Source: Cyanoderma ruficeps
Lineage: Eukaryota > Chordata > Aves > Passeriformes > Timaliidae
Direction of reading: 5' to 3'
Assembly: GCA_008694505.1 (NCBI GenBank)
Contig: VZDJ01004378.1
Location: 10,353,472-10,417,471, forward strand
DNA: 64,000 bases
The notes below the pieces were generated by a model, which worked only from the letters and a program-made list of their open reading frames with translations, was not told the DNA's origin and did not search any database. A program made the translations under genes and the position numbers. This document shows, in pieces, positions 38,701 through 50,570 of this stretch (positions are counted from its first letter, which is position 1; every line of letters begins with the position of its first letter).

Positions 38701-41080
38701 ATTGCCAGTCTGAATTGTCAGTCTGGACTGAAGTCAGCAAAGCAAGGTCAGGTTTGGGCACAGGTGTCTGCAACATTTTTCTGGCAAGAGCCCAAGTGCA
38801 GCATAGCCCCCAGGCCAAGGGTCAGCATATGCATGAGTGGAGGCCTCGGGGAGGCTTCTCACAGCCCAGTCTCATAACTGGGTTAGGGACCTATGGAGTG
38901 TATTCAAATAGGTGTGCGAAATACAAAGATCCAGTTCAAGAACAGCAGAAGTCACTTCTATCAAGGGCATTCTCAGAATCTGTGCTAAGCACTTTTTTTT
39001 TCTTAGCATGATGTGGAATCAGACCGGCTCTGTCTGTTTGAACAATTCACCCTATTCTTCTTAATGGCAAACTTGGCAGAGTGAGGTGGTTTGAGTCCTC
39101 AAGCCCCCAGTCAGCATTTTATAAACGTAAACCATATCAGTCAAATGAGTTTTGAGATTTAAGATACAGTTTATTTGATATTAATACATCAATCAATCTT
39201 TATATACATTTATATACATTGATGAAACAGAATCTTGTATCATATCTGAAAATGTGAATTTGAACAACTTGCCATTTTGTACCAAATACTCTCTATAGAT
39301 CCCAGTTTTAAAAACAATAGACATTTGTCTTCTTTCCATGTAATCTGCAGCCATATGCTAAGAACATAATGCTTTTTAAGACCATTTTCAGTTTGTTTAT
39401 TATTATTTTTATTTAGAAACTTTGTTACTGTTTAGTTTACTGCTTAGTATACTTAGTAGTGTACCAGGTTTACTTAGTATACAAGTTTACTACTTAGATA
39501 CTTAGTACTGTTCAGTACCAGCTCTTCTTTTTCATTTTAATAATAATTGCCTGCACAGCAGTTCTAGAGGCAGACAGAAGCACATCTTATTTCCCCCATT
39601 TTGTGACAATGAATGAGTGCCAGCCCTGTGTTTCTGTGCTAGAGAATAAGAATACTGGTACAACCTTAAATTTTTCCTGAAATTAAGTTTTAGGAGAAGC
39701 TTCTGAAAAGTGTTTTCAGATCTGATAGAGAGCAATTTATTTTTTTTCTAATAAAACATTTTGAAAAAAGCTGGTAGGTTTCTCTGTGATGGAAAGCAGG
39801 ATACCAGACATGTCAGGAACTGCAAACATTAAAAGTTCCCTGAGAACCTGCTTCGGTATAATCTGGATGATACAAGCCACTCTCTACTGATAGAGGTTGT
39901 CTGTGTATGAATCCACAAATCTGCTGCTATTTACTGTTGGCACAAAGGCAGAAAGCACAGTGGGATGCCAGGTGAAGGACAGGACCCTGAGCAGCTGATG
40001 GGGACGTTGTCTGAGCATCCTATCATTTGACCCTTGTGCAGGCAAGCCTCCAGTGGCACCACTCATTTTCTTTCCCAAATTACTCATGTTTTATACCCAT
40101 TCAAATATGAAGATAAGAGCTGGAAGCAAATTGGTGACTTTCAATTATGTTTATCTCCATTTTTACGTATAAATTAAATCAAATCAAACACCTTACACTG
40201 TGAATTACGAAACCAGCAACACCATATGTACTGGCATGCTTTCTGCAAGCTCTAAGAAATATGCAGGTATTTTGTTAGGACTGCTACTCATGAAACAGTT
40301 TCTAAATTGGTTTGCTCTAAGCTTTTACATGTGGTAAAATTGCATCTGTGAGAGAGATCTTTGTCATCTACCCTGGGTGTCATTGTTTACCCAGCTGAGG
40401 TGCTGGGGAACAATTTATGAGCAAGCTTTAGAGTAGTAGGTGTCAGATGTTAAGACTCACCATCAGGACCATGTAGCATCCAGCTTCATACTAAAGTTAC
40501 ATCCTTCTACTAAACCCACATTTATGGGATAGCAGGAAACTCATTTGGCACAAGGCAATGTAAGGCAAAGCTTGGGAAACCTTTGCTGGAAATGAACTGT
40601 ATCTAATCCAGTTTGATATAGTAGGCAGCATAGTATTAAGCCAAATCACCATGTTTATCCCTTTTTTCTTTGCACCCTTGTCCCTGAGGCCAGTACCCTT
40701 CCCTCCTCTGGGCAAGCTGTGGAGTGTATTGCAATTGGAGGGATGAGAAAGCCTTCCCTCTGTCTCCTCCCCTTCTTCCTCCTGTGCTGTCACTCAAGTT
40801 CATGCCAGTACTTACTGCTGAATAAGATGCAGCACTCCATTAAAACACAAATCACTGAAATAATGAACTGTAAAAACTTGCCAGGAGCAAAGTGTGTTTT
40901 GTTAAGATACCAGAAAAGATCCACAGGGGCCTGGTTTTTGCATTTACACCCCTTGAATGAAAAAGAAAGCAAGGAAAACAGCACAACTACTAGGAGGGTA
41001 TTGTAATTTTATTTTGAGACTGCTTGTATTTTCAGCATTGCATCCACCTTTCCTTTTTTGCCCAGTTCTGTTGTTTTTTT
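35795..41080. other. Unique non-coding DNA
   Basis: No gene was recognised. Around 38370-38580 GC content rises and open frames overlap on both strands, the pattern of composition and not coding. The tandem repeat at 39435-39507 is listed separately. Confidence 0.55.
39435..39507 (+). repeat. Imperfect tandem repeat of CTTAGTA-type units
   Basis: A 24-base unit, GTTTACTGCTTAGTATACTTAGTA in outline (39435-39458), recurs in modified form at 39485-39507, with a partial copy between. CTTAGTA or CTTAGATA occurs at least five times. Confidence 0.7.
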
Positions 41081-41081
41081 C

Positions 41082-41219
41082 CTGTCATTTTTCTGTCATC
41101 TTCTGTCATGTTTCTTTTTCCTTGCTTTTCTTTTAGAGTGATTCCGGTCAGGTGAAATGGCAATTGGCTCCCTGACAGGCCAGCTCGAGGATTTGCAATT
41201 TATTTTTGCCTGTCACCTG
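41082..41219. promoter_or_regulatory. Cluster of CTGTCA/TGACAG sites with E-box
   Basis: CTGTCA occurs at 41082-41087, 41093-41098, 41103-41108 and 41210-41215, and its reverse complement TGACAG at 41173-41178: five matches to the core bound by TALE homeodomain factors (MEIS, PREP, TGIF) in under 140 bases. TGACAGGC (41173-41180) and GCCTGTCA (41208-41215) form a perfect 8-base inverted repeat. The last site overlaps an E-box CACCTG (41214-41219). The first three lie in a pyrimidine-rich tract that could have arisen by slippage; the last two lie in complex sequence that looks constrained. Confidence 0.35.
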
Positions 41220-41235
41220 TTGAAAAAGAACTAGA

Positions 41236-42867
41236 GATTCCTTCTCTGCCAAGAGAGGACTCCATTAGTAACACAAAAGCAGCAGCTGCATCACGGCAGG
41301 GATGCACAATAGTTGTATACATCACTTACTCTTTATCTGCTACAAGACATTGGGACAGACTGTTGCCTGTAATTCTCTACCTAGGAAAAAAATGAGTCCA
41401 TACAGTGCTTAAAATCATCTGTTTTCTATTTTAACTCTTGAAATGACATTTCTTATCCCACAAAACCTTTTAGAAAAATTATTTAAACACAAACAGAAAA
41501 TTTTACAGCTAAAACATACTTCTAGTACAGTGCTGCACTGTTTCTATTTTTATGTTGTATAACCTTATCCAGAAGGTGTAGTAGCACAGTGGTGAATCAG
41601 GAGGCTTCTCAGGACACTTTGAAAATCTGTGATTCACTTAGACTGACTTATCTGAGAATTCAGATTGCAGTCTAAAGCCATAATGATCTTATTCATGCAG
41701 AAAAAGCAGCAGCCAATGTATTCATCATTTCTTTCCTTATTCTCCATGTATTATATTGAAGCTAGAAATATTGCAAATATAAATGGTTGTGTTGTATTTC
41801 AGTTTTCATTAAAAGAAGGGAAAACCAATAAAAACTGTAAGATTCATAAGTGGGTTACAGCCAAGAAATCTGAAGAATGCTGTGGCCACTTTGTAAGCCT
41901 CCTTTATTCTGTTCTTTAATGCACCATCACACTGACCTTTGGCAGGTTGCACCCTGTGGAGACAGGTTATTTTCAATCGGCAAGCCTTCTTTAGTCTTTG
42001 CCCAGGGCTGGTAGTGATGGGGTTTCAAGCATCCTTTCCAGTGATGGAATTTCATATACTCTTTTTCTTTGCTTTTACTCCTTTCTGAAAAAATATATTC
42101 TGTCCGGGTAATGTGGTAACATTAGCAGTGCATGCGGTGCACTGTGTTGAACTAATTGCCAATTAAATAATGGGGAAGGCCAAGGTCTAACAGAAAATCA
42201 TTGTGCACAGTTCATTAACTACATTTCACAGAACGAAAAGCATGCCGTGCAATTTTTAAAAACAAGTTTAAGGAATGAACAGTTTCTTCCTTAATACTGA
42301 ATAGTTGCAATGCAGAACAGAATGGAAAGATAGGCAGACAAGCAGTTCCTGGATTTTCAGTTCCTCCCCTTCCCTGAGGTAGGTATCTGTACAATTCACA
42401 CATTTCTGTCGATTAGTTTATCATCTCCATCAGGTGAATGGCTTTAAAGAAGACATGGGTTGTCTTGGGGATAATCAGTATCTTAGTGCTATGTGTAAAT
42501 ATTCCTCTCTGATGTTCACTTACAGTCAAATAGGAAATATTCAGTAAGATTGAGGAAAGATGCCTTTCAGGCAGATTTTAAAATATCTGAGTGACTTCAT
42601 AGAAAAATCATCAGAATAATGGAAGTATTCAAAAGCATGCCTTATCATAAGAGGTGAATACCAAGTACTCAACTAATACCTACAAGCAATGGTAAAGTAC
42701 TATAGGAGAAAGTCTTTGTTTGGTAAATAAAGGTACAAAAAGGCTGGTTCTTGATGCTGCTGGTTCTTGGCATTAGACAGATGCAGACAAGAAATTAAAT
42801 GCATGTATATGTGTTTATCTGAAAGTGCTTGAAATTAGGAAAAAATGGCCAAAACCACTTTATATTG
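41236..42867. other. Unique non-coding DNA with possible enhancer core
   Basis: No gene was recognised. The interval 42100-42250 contains homeodomain-type AATTG/AATTA words and isolated CpGs next to the inverted repeat at 42126-42144. Confidence 0.5.
42126..42144. repeat. Inverted repeat CAGTGCA-N5-TGCACTG
   Basis: Perfect 7-base arms with a five-base centre TGCGG. It is followed within 15 bases by CTAATTGCCAATTAAATAATGG, which packs two homeodomain cores. It is too short for a stable structural RNA and more consistent with a dimeric protein-binding site. Confidence 0.6.
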
Positions 42868-44101
42868 AGTGTCATCACCCAGCACTTACAGGATGGCCAG
42901 GGTATCAGACCCAGCCAGCATGGGTTTAGGAGGAACAGGTTGTGTTTGACCAGTCTTGTCTCCTTTTATGACCAGGTAACCCACCTGGTGGATGCAGGAA
43001 AGGCTGTGAGTGTTGTCTATTTGAACTTCAGCAAGGCCTTTGACACTGTCTCCCACAGCACACTCCTAGAAAAACTGGCAGATCCTGAGGGACTAAGCTG
43101 GGATTTCCTCAGCTGCCCAGATGTTACCTGCTCGCCAGACAGGGGAGAAAGAGGAAGTCCCCAACCCAGCTTCAGCTTTTATGTGGGTATAACCAAAAGT
43201 CCCCTTCTGTTTTCTGACTGGTCAGAACTGCATGTCAATCCAAAACCTGCCTCACCATAGGTCCTTGTCCTTTCCATAAAATTCCAAGGTCTTAGCAGAG
43301 AGATACTGTTTCAACCCATGACAATTATGTCCAATAAGATGAAGTATAGTCAGTTCAAGTGCCGAATCCTGCATTTTGGCCACAATAACCCCCTGCAACG
43401 TTATAGGCTAGGGACAGTGTGGCTGGACAGTGCCCAGATAGAAAGGGACCTGGGGGTACTGGTGACAGCAGCTGAACATGAGCCAGCAGCATGCCCAGGT
43501 GGCCAAGAAGGCCAGTGGCATCCTGGCCTGGATCAGGAAGTGTGTGGCCAGCAGGAGCAGGGAGGTCATTCTTCCCCTGTGCCTGGCACTGGTCAGGCCA
43601 CACCTTGAGTGCTGTGTCCAGGTCTGGGCCCCTCAGTTTAGGAAGGATGTTGAGACACTCGAGCACGTCCAGAGGCGGCAACAAGGCTGGTGAGGGGCTT
43701 GGAAAACAAGCCATATGAAGAACGATTGAGGGAGCTGGGGTTGTTTCGCCTGGAGAAAAGGAGACTCAGAGGTGACCTTATCACTCTCTACAAGTTCCTG
43801 AAAGGTGGCTGTAGCCAGGTGGGGGTTTGTCTCTTTCTCCAGGCAGCAACTGACAGAACAAGACGACACAGTCTTAAGCTGCACCAAGGGAAATACAGGT
43901 TGGATATTAGCAAAGAGTTTTTTACAGAAAGGGTGATAAAGTACTGGAATGGTCTGCCTGGGGAGGTGATGGAGTCACCGTCTCTGGATGTGTTCAGAAA
44001 AAGATTGGATGTGGTACTCAGTGCCATGGTTTAGTTGAGGTATTATGGCATGGGTTAGACACAGTGGTCTTGGAGATCTCTTAGAACCTAGTGATTCTAT
44101 G
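42868..44101 (+). mobile_element. CR1 LINE, truncated and internally rearranged
   Basis: The 5' part (42868 to about 43083) encodes the start of the CR1 RT, with HLQDGQGIRPSQHGF near 42880 and motif A at about 43013-43057. There the catalytic Asp of LDFSKAFD is Asn (codon 43024-43026), which alone would kill the enzyme. About 270 bases of unrelated sequence then replace the region that should carry motif B and the catalytic Asp pair. CR1 homology resumes near 43350 with KCRILHFGHNN and continues through [19 protein letters not shown] (a different frame, near 43497), [17 protein letters not shown] near 43693 and [13 protein letters not shown] near 43917. It ends with 'gtgattctat' at 44100. The 114-codon open frame at 43690-44034 is a relic of the C-terminal region. 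Confidence 0.93.
43084..43349. other. Non-CR1 segment inside the CR1 copy
   Basis: This segment lies where CR1 should encode motif B and the catalytic box, yet it has none of their words in any frame. It stays open in the upstream CR1 frame until a stop near 43258. Its length (about 270 bases) is near but below that of the missing CR1 part (about 330 by family comparison). It could be an insertion with deletion, a gene-conversion tract, or another unrecognised repeat. I see no clear target-site duplication. Confidence 0.5.
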
Positions 44102-47100
44102 AGAAACAAAAATGAGACATAAGTGAATTGTGTTTGGGTAAAGAGTGAGAGTGTAGAAGATGTTAGAGTGAACAGCATTTCATCTTGAGTAATGTGATTT
44201 GTGTCAGTATTAAATTAATTTGTGGAAATGGGTAAAATGCTTAGGGAAAAAAAAGGTAAGGAGAGGGCACCCAAAATATTTTTTAAATATTTGAAAATTG
44301 TATTTTTAATAATAGATGTAGAAGTCAGTCTTGAAAGTCTTTGCCTGTAGCATTTGAAGTTTGAAATTTAAAGTTTCTCAATACTCTGACATACAGTGTA
44401 TTGCATAAATTTAAAATGTACCATGAAGCTTGTTTTTTAACAGAGAAGCAGTGAGATCTATCCGTAATACATGGAGGTCTGTTTCTTTGTCTTGCTGCTG
44501 ATGAAATGATGAGTGTGCTGGTTATAAAGACTTTTTTTCTTCAGGTAATTTATTTCTATGCAAATGGAACATCTTTCATTGTAATTCATAACCAAATATC
44601 ATCTCCAGACTTTTTGTAATTGATGTAGCTATTATCAAGAAGTTTTTCTTTTACCATCATTTCTTTCTATATTTTTGATCTTGTGATCAAAGCTTTGTTT
44701 GCAGCTTCCACAGCTGTTTGTAATATTCAGAAAAGAAGTAGGTTGGAGTATTTTTAATTGTTAGGAACAATAAAAGTTGCTGCTTGCTAAAAAATAATCT
44801 TCTTTGAACCTCACTGGAGCATGGCACTTTATTTTCTGGACTCACGGTGTCCTTTGCAGAAAACACTAAAAGGAGGTGCTGTAAAATGGTGTTGGGAGCA
44901 GGCAACAAGGCATGTCAGTCAAAGGATCCCACTCTGGGGAAACACCATCCTACATCATCTGCCTTCTGTCTGCAGCTCGAGGTCTTGAAAGGCAGTGAGA
45001 GCTCTGAGGTAGGGCAGTGAGTTTCAGCCAGTTGCCTCAGTGCTGGTACTTTCTGCCTTGCAAGAAAGTGTTTAGTAGTTACTGAAGGCCTCAAGAGCTT
45101 GGAATGTCACAGTATGCCTTGCTAAAATTTTACCATACATCCCATCTAAATAATTTCAGAATCAAATCCCAGATTTTTGGTTTTATTATTCATGTCTTTT
45201 TCTAGAAGATAGCGGTACCCTTTTGTCTCCCATATTTTCAAGCCATACTTATGTCCTGTAACCAGGATATTCCCGAGTCATCTCCTTGGTATGCTAGAAA
45301 GGTTGAATAAGCAAAGTTCTTGCCATAAGGCATTTTCTCCACTTCTTTTGTGTATATATGTATATTTTACATCTCTCCATGCTCTTTTTTTGAAGTCTTA
45401 AAGCAACTACCCAGCATCACAGTTATAATGGTGTTCACATGTGAGTCATGCTAGTTACAAGCAAATTTGCTTATTTCTACCAAGCAAATTCACATGCTAA
45501 TTGTACTTCTTAGTCATTTAATCCCTAAGGGTCACGCAGTTCTTTTAGCCACAGCATTGTCCTGGAAACCCCAGTACAATTGCTTGTCCACTGTATCCCT
45601 TAGATGTTTTTCAGAGTTGCTGCTGCCCAGAGAGCATCCATTCTGGTTCATGACCTCCATAATTTATTCCTTTTTACACTGAATGCCTTGGTTTTCTAAA
45701 CATGGAAAAACACTGTGGCTACTTTGTACTTACTGTTGTGTTTTTTTAAAAAAACAGACATTTTTCATTTGCGGTTATACCAGGAGTGAATTTACATTGA
45801 CAAGTATTACTAAGCTGAAGAGCTCAAAAACTTCCTCTGAAATGTAATTTTTTTTCCATGTCCTTCCTTTGGCACTATTACATGGGAAAGACCCAAGACT
45901 TCAGAGCTTTGCTTGTATCTTGCAGTTGTGTGCCTGCCTGGCAACACGAATATCAATACAGTTCTGAAAGGGAAAACATCAGAAAGGAAGTTTCCTGTGT
46001 CAAAGTGACCCTGAAACGTAGCCTCAAAAAGATATACTTTAAAGTGTCTGGTTGAATTGAAGGAAACTTTTACAATTCCCGCTGTAAGAGCTGTTAGCAT
46101 GGGCTGTCAGGCTTCTTCCACCTGAGTGTTATTGTAAGATCTAATCTGTGTATTTTGGGAATTAGGAAGAGAAGTGAGTTATACACCACACAGGAAATGA
46201 AAAATTAAATGTGCAAAATCAATAACAAAAAGTTGGTGATTCAAACACAAAACAACTGCTTAGAACCATCTTCAGTGTACATATTCCACTTTGACTACAA
46301 AGTTATTCAAAATATCTTCAAAATATATACAGATTTTAGTCAAATTCATTAAATTGTTTCACAACAGCAGATGATCACTTTCAGATAACCCTCCCCAATT
46401 TATTTTAATTCATTTATACATTTTTGCATTTTATTTTAGCTAAATGGTTTCAATAAAATTTATGAGACATTAGATGAGTCATGTTTATTTTAAAACATAA
46501 TGGAATCCAAGAGCTCTTGATATTGGTCACTTAGGACCATCATCTGACCATTTATCTCTCTATTTGATTCAGATGCATTTGGTGTTATCTGTAGGTTCAC
46601 ACTCTTTGCAGGATAAATCCAAATTGCCAACCACAAACATTTTTTTAAAAAATACTAATGATATGTTAGAAGAAATAATCGTTAGATATGCCATGAAGCA
46701 TAAAATAGTGGCATTAACAGGAGCACTTAATGAAATAATCTGAGTCATTATATGTTATAGACACAGCACTGTAGTATTTTGTGAATAGTAAACTTGTCCA
46801 CTAGTGACTGTTTCCATCAAACTGTATACTGGAAAACAAAAATCAAGACAGAAGAAGGTTGATGGCAAACAAAGGAATGAAATTCTCCTTACTGTGTTCT
46901 TTTTCCTCAGTCTAGTTGTTTTTCTTCTGATAAGACATGTAGACAACTATGAAGTCACACATTTTATTGAAGAATATATCAGGGTGTCAAATAATCTCAG
47001 CTGTAATCTCAGGTGTCAAATATGAGAGCAGAGATGAAGAGATTTTTTTCTTTTTGTCTGTATTAAAAAAATCTGTTCTTGACCATGTTATAGTAGTCAT

Positions 47101-50009
47101 AGACAAAGGGGAGTTTGCCCATGTAAACCAGGAAAAAAAATCTAGCTTTTATTCAATTTTCATGTACAGGAAAGGAGTATATTAAAGTACATTATTTCTC
47201 AGTTCTTTGGTATATGCTCTATTAGGGGATCGTGTGCCTCCTGGAGTGAAGTTAGCTGCACGTTTTCTGAAGCTCATCTTTTCATGGTAATCTAGAACAC
47301 TTTATTCCCATAGAAGCCCTAACCTAGGTCCTGGGGTGCTAAACCGTTGTGTTATTTCCATTGTTCCACTGTGCTTCTACTTAAGTCCTTCCATGCTGAT
47401 ATGCTATACTGACAAGGGACTGTATGCTTCTGTCATCACATTTCTGCTGAAATGTGTCACTGTCTGTCCAAAGATTGATCTGCCAAAATTTGGACTTGAG
47501 TTCATGTGTTGGATCACGGATACTGAAATTTTAGCTCTTCAAAATTACCCTTGCATTTCTATGTTGGCTTAAAATAAATTACCAAAGCAAATAGCAATGT
47601 AAGGCGTATCTAAGATAATACTGACTTGTCAAATTTCATCAGCACAGAACCTATCTGTGCTGTGACCTAGAGCTTCTCTGTAGCTACTCTCTTATAAGAA
47701 TAAAAAGGTGATATATAAAACTGTGATGCAAAATGCTTGGTTAGTTTAATTGTGTGCATTGAATATTTTGTAGTTACTTTGCCCACTAGAAGTTTTTTTT
47801 CATATTGTTGATGCTGTAAGGGAAATTGTAATTTTTTTTTTTTTACCAAAAGAAGGAAAATATCCTCAAAAAATATTACGGAACAAACATTGTACATTGT
47901 ACATAAAAAGGTGATTTATTGTAGTATTTTGAGAACCGAAAATACTAAATGGCTAAATTTATATTGCTATAATGATTCACTTGACAGATGGATTAGCAGA
48001 CCACAGAATGTGATATACAGCAGTTGTGGGTAGCTGCATAGCCTGTTAAAATATTCTTACACATGCTAAACTGTGTTCTCATATCTCCATCGGTATGAAA
48101 GCACAGAGATTCCGGTGAAGGTAATGATGTTATTTAATTTATGGTGTTGGTTACTGTGAGTAATACTTTGTCTGTTCTCTTGTCATTTCAGCTGTACACT
48201 GGGGACAATTTCGTAAAAACTTTTTTACAAATAAATTGAATGTGAAAAGTACAGGCTTCTCCATTTAAATTATATCAATTAAGAAAAGTTGAGCACTTTG
48301 GGGAAAAGGTCAAGGAAGGAGGACAAAGACAGGGATGATAGAAAGTATGTGTAAAAGTTAATGGATTAAAGCATCTATAAATTGTTTCCTTGAATGACAT
48401 TAAGGTGTGAATGTTCCGAATTTGTAGATCCACTAGCATATCACCGGAGATATTAGAATATATGCTGATTACTTTGCTTTTACTGGGTAGAACAATGTCA
48501 GCAGGTGATTCTATGCTTTTTTTCTTTTTTCTTAGGTAATGGGATTCTTGCCCTTCAATTGTAGTAGGAGACAATGAAAAATTAGAACATTAATATTGTG
48601 TGAGTACTTAACAGTACAGTTTGAATGACCAGCCTTGCTTGTTCAACAGTTTTGGTCATATATAACCCCAAAATAAACCTAAATAGTAGGAATAATAGCA
48701 ACAATAATTATAATTATAATAATAATATAATTCTAATTTTTATCCATAAGTTGGAAATCAAGAATTAGGAAGTATTGCTCTTTGGCCAAAGGTGAAAAAC
48801 TCTGAGTCATAATAGAGAAAATGAATAAAGTTTCAGTGCATATTCACTGTCTGTCCAAGTTTTACTAAGCAAAGGCTATAAACATGGTATGTTTGAACTC
48901 CCTTCAGTGCTGAAAAGCAGGAGTAGTAAGCACAGAACTCTAACACTACTACATACTTTCTTATACTTTCAAATCAGAGCTATTATTCAAAACAGGTAGG
49001 ATTCCTATTCTGAAAGGATTATCTTTCTCAGACATAATTTACTTCAGTTTTCATTATACCTGTTTTGTGAGAAGCTCCTATTCAGGGAAAGCAGCCCCCA
49101 TGGGCTATGTCAGGTCCATGTCAGAAATGCAGTAAATCGAGATTAGCTGTGCAGGACCTGTAGGCAGTTGTTTAACAAAGTCTGTGGGGACTCCGTTCCG
49201 TTGCGTGGAAAAACATGGAGATATGACAGCATGACTTTCCAATTGGAACCTCTCGAGTTGAGGTTATTTTGATTTCTTGGCTTATCACCATAGTGAAATA
49301 GCATCTATCAGAGAGTACACTCATATGTTATGTTCATTAGAATAGTTATCAACTAAAACATTTTTAATATTTGAATTTAGTTGATGGAAGTGGACTTCCT
49401 AATGCAGCTTTGATAACTAAAGAGAAATGTCTTTTTTTGTGGCTGACATGCCTAAGCTGTATTTATTTACATACCAAAATATATCTTTTGACACCAAAAC
49501 ATGGGAACAAGATCCCTAAAATGAAGTTTTTTAGGCTTCATTCCTGCAAATTGGTGACTGCCTCTTATGATTTTGCTGTATGTTTTCATTCTATATTTAA
49601 ATATTTGCAGACATGTCAGTAGATCAGACTTTTGGCTTTCATGTATCTGTATTTTTTTCCTTGATATTGAAGTGCAAAAAGCAAAGCAGAATGTTTTGCA
49701 TGTATAAAACATTCTTTTTTGGTTTTATTTATAGACTTGTTGTTGCATAGAAGTGATCTTCAATAGCTCTCTGCATTCAGTCATTAAACTGATTAGTCAT
49801 AGTTTTTATAATATAATTCTCATACTTCATATATAGGCATTATTGTACTTCCGAGGTAAAATTCTGGCATTTTCATGTGTATTGCGTTACAAAGGTAATA
49901 CACTCACACTCATGAAGCTTATCTTTCACATCATTGTAGGAATTCAGCAGCAGATGCATTTCAATGAACTTTTGGTTGTTTCTGAGGGGGATTGTCAGAT
50001 CTGGTTTCC
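44102..50009. other. Unique AT-rich non-coding DNA
   Basis: No gene was recognised. A good acceptor (TCTTGTCATTTCAG) near 48190 is followed within 40 bases by AATAAA near 48228, which could be a tiny terminal exon or chance. The AT microsatellite near 48.7 kb is listed separately. Confidence 0.5.
48690..48732 (+). repeat. AAT/AATT-rich simple sequence
   Basis: Irregular units of AATAAT, AATTATAATTATAAT and AATAATATAATT; low-complexity DNA. Confidence 0.7.
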
Positions 50010-50570
50010 TGTGTAAGGTGAGCCTGCAGCAGCTCCCTGTGCCCGTGAGAACCTGCAGTGATGCTCAGCAGCTCCCAGTGCATGCACAGCTCTGTGTGTG
50101 GCTGGCCACCTACAGCAGCAGTCACCAACAGAAGCAGCCCCAAGAGCCTCAGGCTGCCTGGCTGATCGAGATGGATCCATTAGTGGAAAGCTCCTGTGCA
50201 GACATGCCTGTAGCTGCCCTTAGGCACCCACCCTGCCCAGGACCTGGGCCTGGATGCCCAGCTGTCCCCAGCTGCTGGCAGCAGCAGCACCGCTACCTAC
50301 CTGCTCAAACTTCTTGCTGTACTTGCTGGCTACTTTGTGGCTGCTGGCAATCCCACACTGGCATTCACATCCACACTACCTTATCTAATCAGCTTCCATA
50401 ACTGCTGACACCCTGGATACATGGATCCCAGGAGGCTGTGGCCCCTTGTCCAGTTGCCATCGCTCAAGACTTCTGACATGTTCTGTTGTCTCCTGCTGCT
50501 GCCACCATAGAGACCTGGGCTTGTGGTCACATCCCAGTGGTGGGCACCTGTACATCTGTCCACACACATG
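50010..50570. other. GC-richer patch of unknown nature
   Basis: About 560 bases rich in CAGC, CTGC and CCAC words interrupt an AT-rich region. CpG is scarce, so it is not a CpG island. A 145-codon open frame on the plus strand (49964-50401) runs through it, and overlapping frames occur on the minus strand. The translation is dominated by Gln, Ser, Cys and Pro, as CAG/CTG-rich DNA gives in any frame, and shows no domain. It may be a decayed retroelement or retrocopy that I do not recognise. Confidence 0.35.

Noticed and set aside
43690..44034. 114-codon frame with clear protein homology
   Set aside because: It is the C-terminal relic of a CR1 RT, not a host gene; reported as part of the mobile element.
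49964..50401. 145-codon plus-strand frame
   Set aside because: Composition follows CAG/CTG-rich DNA, overlapping frames occur on the other strand, and no domain is visible.
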